In this document: positions 50,291 to 50,888 of the stretch, piece after piece
Layout of the letters: every line of letters begins with the position of its first letter
Numbering within the stretch: position 1 is the stretch's first letter
From: Oscillospiraceae bacterium
GTDB lineage: Bacteria; Bacillota; Clostridia; UMGS1810
Length of the DNA: 50,888 nucleotides
Assembly (NCBI GenBank): GCA_015069015.1
Contig: SVJK01000011.1
Coordinates: forward strand, 1-50,888
Direction: 5' to 3'
The notes under the pieces: model-generated
What the model saw: only the letters and a program-made list of their open reading frames with translations
Told to the model about the DNA's origin: nothing
The model's database searches: none
Position numbers and translations under genes: made by a program

Positions 50291-50888
50291 CTGTACTGCA
50301 CAGGTGACATACCTGTAATTTTTTTAAATGTGTTTGAAAAATAATATGGAGAGCAGTATTTCAATCTGTTTGAAATATTATAAACGGGAATATCTGTATC
50401 TGAAAGAAGTCTTTTTGCTTCTTCTATTTTATAGAGATTATACTGTTGTATAATTGAATTATTAGAGTATTTTTTAAATATGTTAAAAAGATACGTTTTG
50501 CTGTAATTCAATTTGTCACATAGGTAATCTATGGTAAAATCCGAATAGATACTGTCATTTAAAATTCCAAGAATCTTTTTGTAAATTGCTTTATCAAAAT
50601 CTTCCTTTGAATCATATGAAACATCGCCATATTTGCTTTCTATGTACTGAATTATTTTTATGATAAAAATCTCAAGATAATTTTTGTATAACTGTTGGTT
50701 TCCTGTGGGAATGCCGTCTGCCGGCTTCATATTTACGTATTTTCTGTGACTGTCAAATACAGAGTTATCAATGTATGTGTTGTGAGCAATGGAAATTATT
50801 TTGTTTAAAAGGTTAGTGAGTTCTTCGTTTAATTTCATTTTCAGGTTATCAAAAAGATACATTATCTTGCTGTCTGCCTTAAAAGATA
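50263..50888 (-). CDS. AraC-family transcriptional regulator (N-terminus beyond window)
   Basis: At least 208 C-terminal residues; the frame stays open to the right edge, so an ATG at 50862 is probably internal. Residues near the end form the double helix-turn-helix: F-T-I-D-Y-L-C-D-K-L-N-Y-S-K-T-Y-L-F-N-I-F-K, then Y-N-I-S-N-R-L-K-Y-C-S-P-Y-Y-F-S-N-T-F-K-K-I-T-G-M-S-P. The upstream part (K-A-D-S-K and a helical linker) suits the sensor-to-DNA-binding link of AraC regulators. Being beside the nine-gene operon, it is a second candidate activator of the direct-repeat promoters at 23476 and 31981. The stop codon lies inside the shared terminator. Confidence 0.85.
   Translation of the reverse strand, partial: SFKADSKIMYLFDNLKMKLNEELTNLLNKIISIAHNTYIDNSVFDSHRKYVNMKPADGIPTGNQQLYKNYLEIFIIKIIQYIESKYGDVSYDSKEDFDKAIYKKILGILNDSIYSDFTIDYLCDKLNYSKTYLFNIFKKYSNNSIIQQYNLYKIEEAKRLLSDTDIPVYNISNRLKYCSPYYFSNTFKKITGMSPVQYRKNTTQEMQ

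Overview
The window looks like a chromosomal stretch from a low-GC, Gram-positive anaerobe of the class Clostridia (Bacillota). The evidence is AT-rich DNA, AGGAGG-type ribosome binding sites, near-consensus sigma-A promoters, ABC substrate-binding proteins made as lipoproteins, S-layer-homology (SLH) proteins, copper-amine-oxidase-like stalk domains and a ParB/Noc protein. Secreted heparinase II/III-type proteins and several glycoside-hydrolase-like genes suggest a polysaccharide degrader, plausibly from a gut. No rRNA, tRNA, CRISPR array or transposase gene was recognised, so the lineage cannot be fixed more closely.

Layout. 1-215 is the tail of a phage-type BRO/DinD-like gene. 572-3897 is a housekeeping operon (tcdA, nifS, nifU, apbE) that converges on a minus-strand parB/noc gene (3985-4860). 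5254-8273 is an amino-sugar operon: murQ, an unusual fusion of a Cro/C1 DNA-binding domain to a BadF-type sugar kinase, and the first of three members of an unrecognised protein family. 8721-11929 holds two cytoplasmic GH20/DUF4838-like proteins. 12075-12611 is a D-lyxose-isomerase-like cupin. 12684-16135 is a polar amino-acid ABC importer with two binding proteins that share a nearly identical internal block. 16407-17612 is a self-inhibited Fic protein.

17674-19916 is the most unusual part. Arrays of small hairpins with a conserved linker framework and variable stems surround a cassette made of a strong promoter, a structured RNA, a terminator, a 68-codon gene and a second terminator. A second, uninterrupted array lies on the other side of a minus-strand Gfo/Idh/MocA oxidoreductase gene. 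19956-23152 encodes a GH13 enzyme, an AraC regulator and a second oxidoreductase.

23684-31644 encodes two giant secreted repeat proteins (1075 and 1407 aa). 32229-50228 is a single nine-gene, 18-kb operon: two SLH-type proteins, two heparinase II/III-type proteins, two other secreted proteins, a PHP phosphoesterase and two more copies of the unrecognised family. It ends at a strong bidirectional terminator facing a second, 5'-truncated AraC regulator. The 23684 gene and the 32229 operon share an identically spaced direct-repeat promoter element, so a common activator probably controls them. My reading is that the surface proteins bind and cleave an acidic or amino-sugar polysaccharide, and the cytoplasmic GH-like enzymes, isomerase, oxidoreductases, murQ and kinase-like genes process the products. 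No sugar transporter is present in the window.
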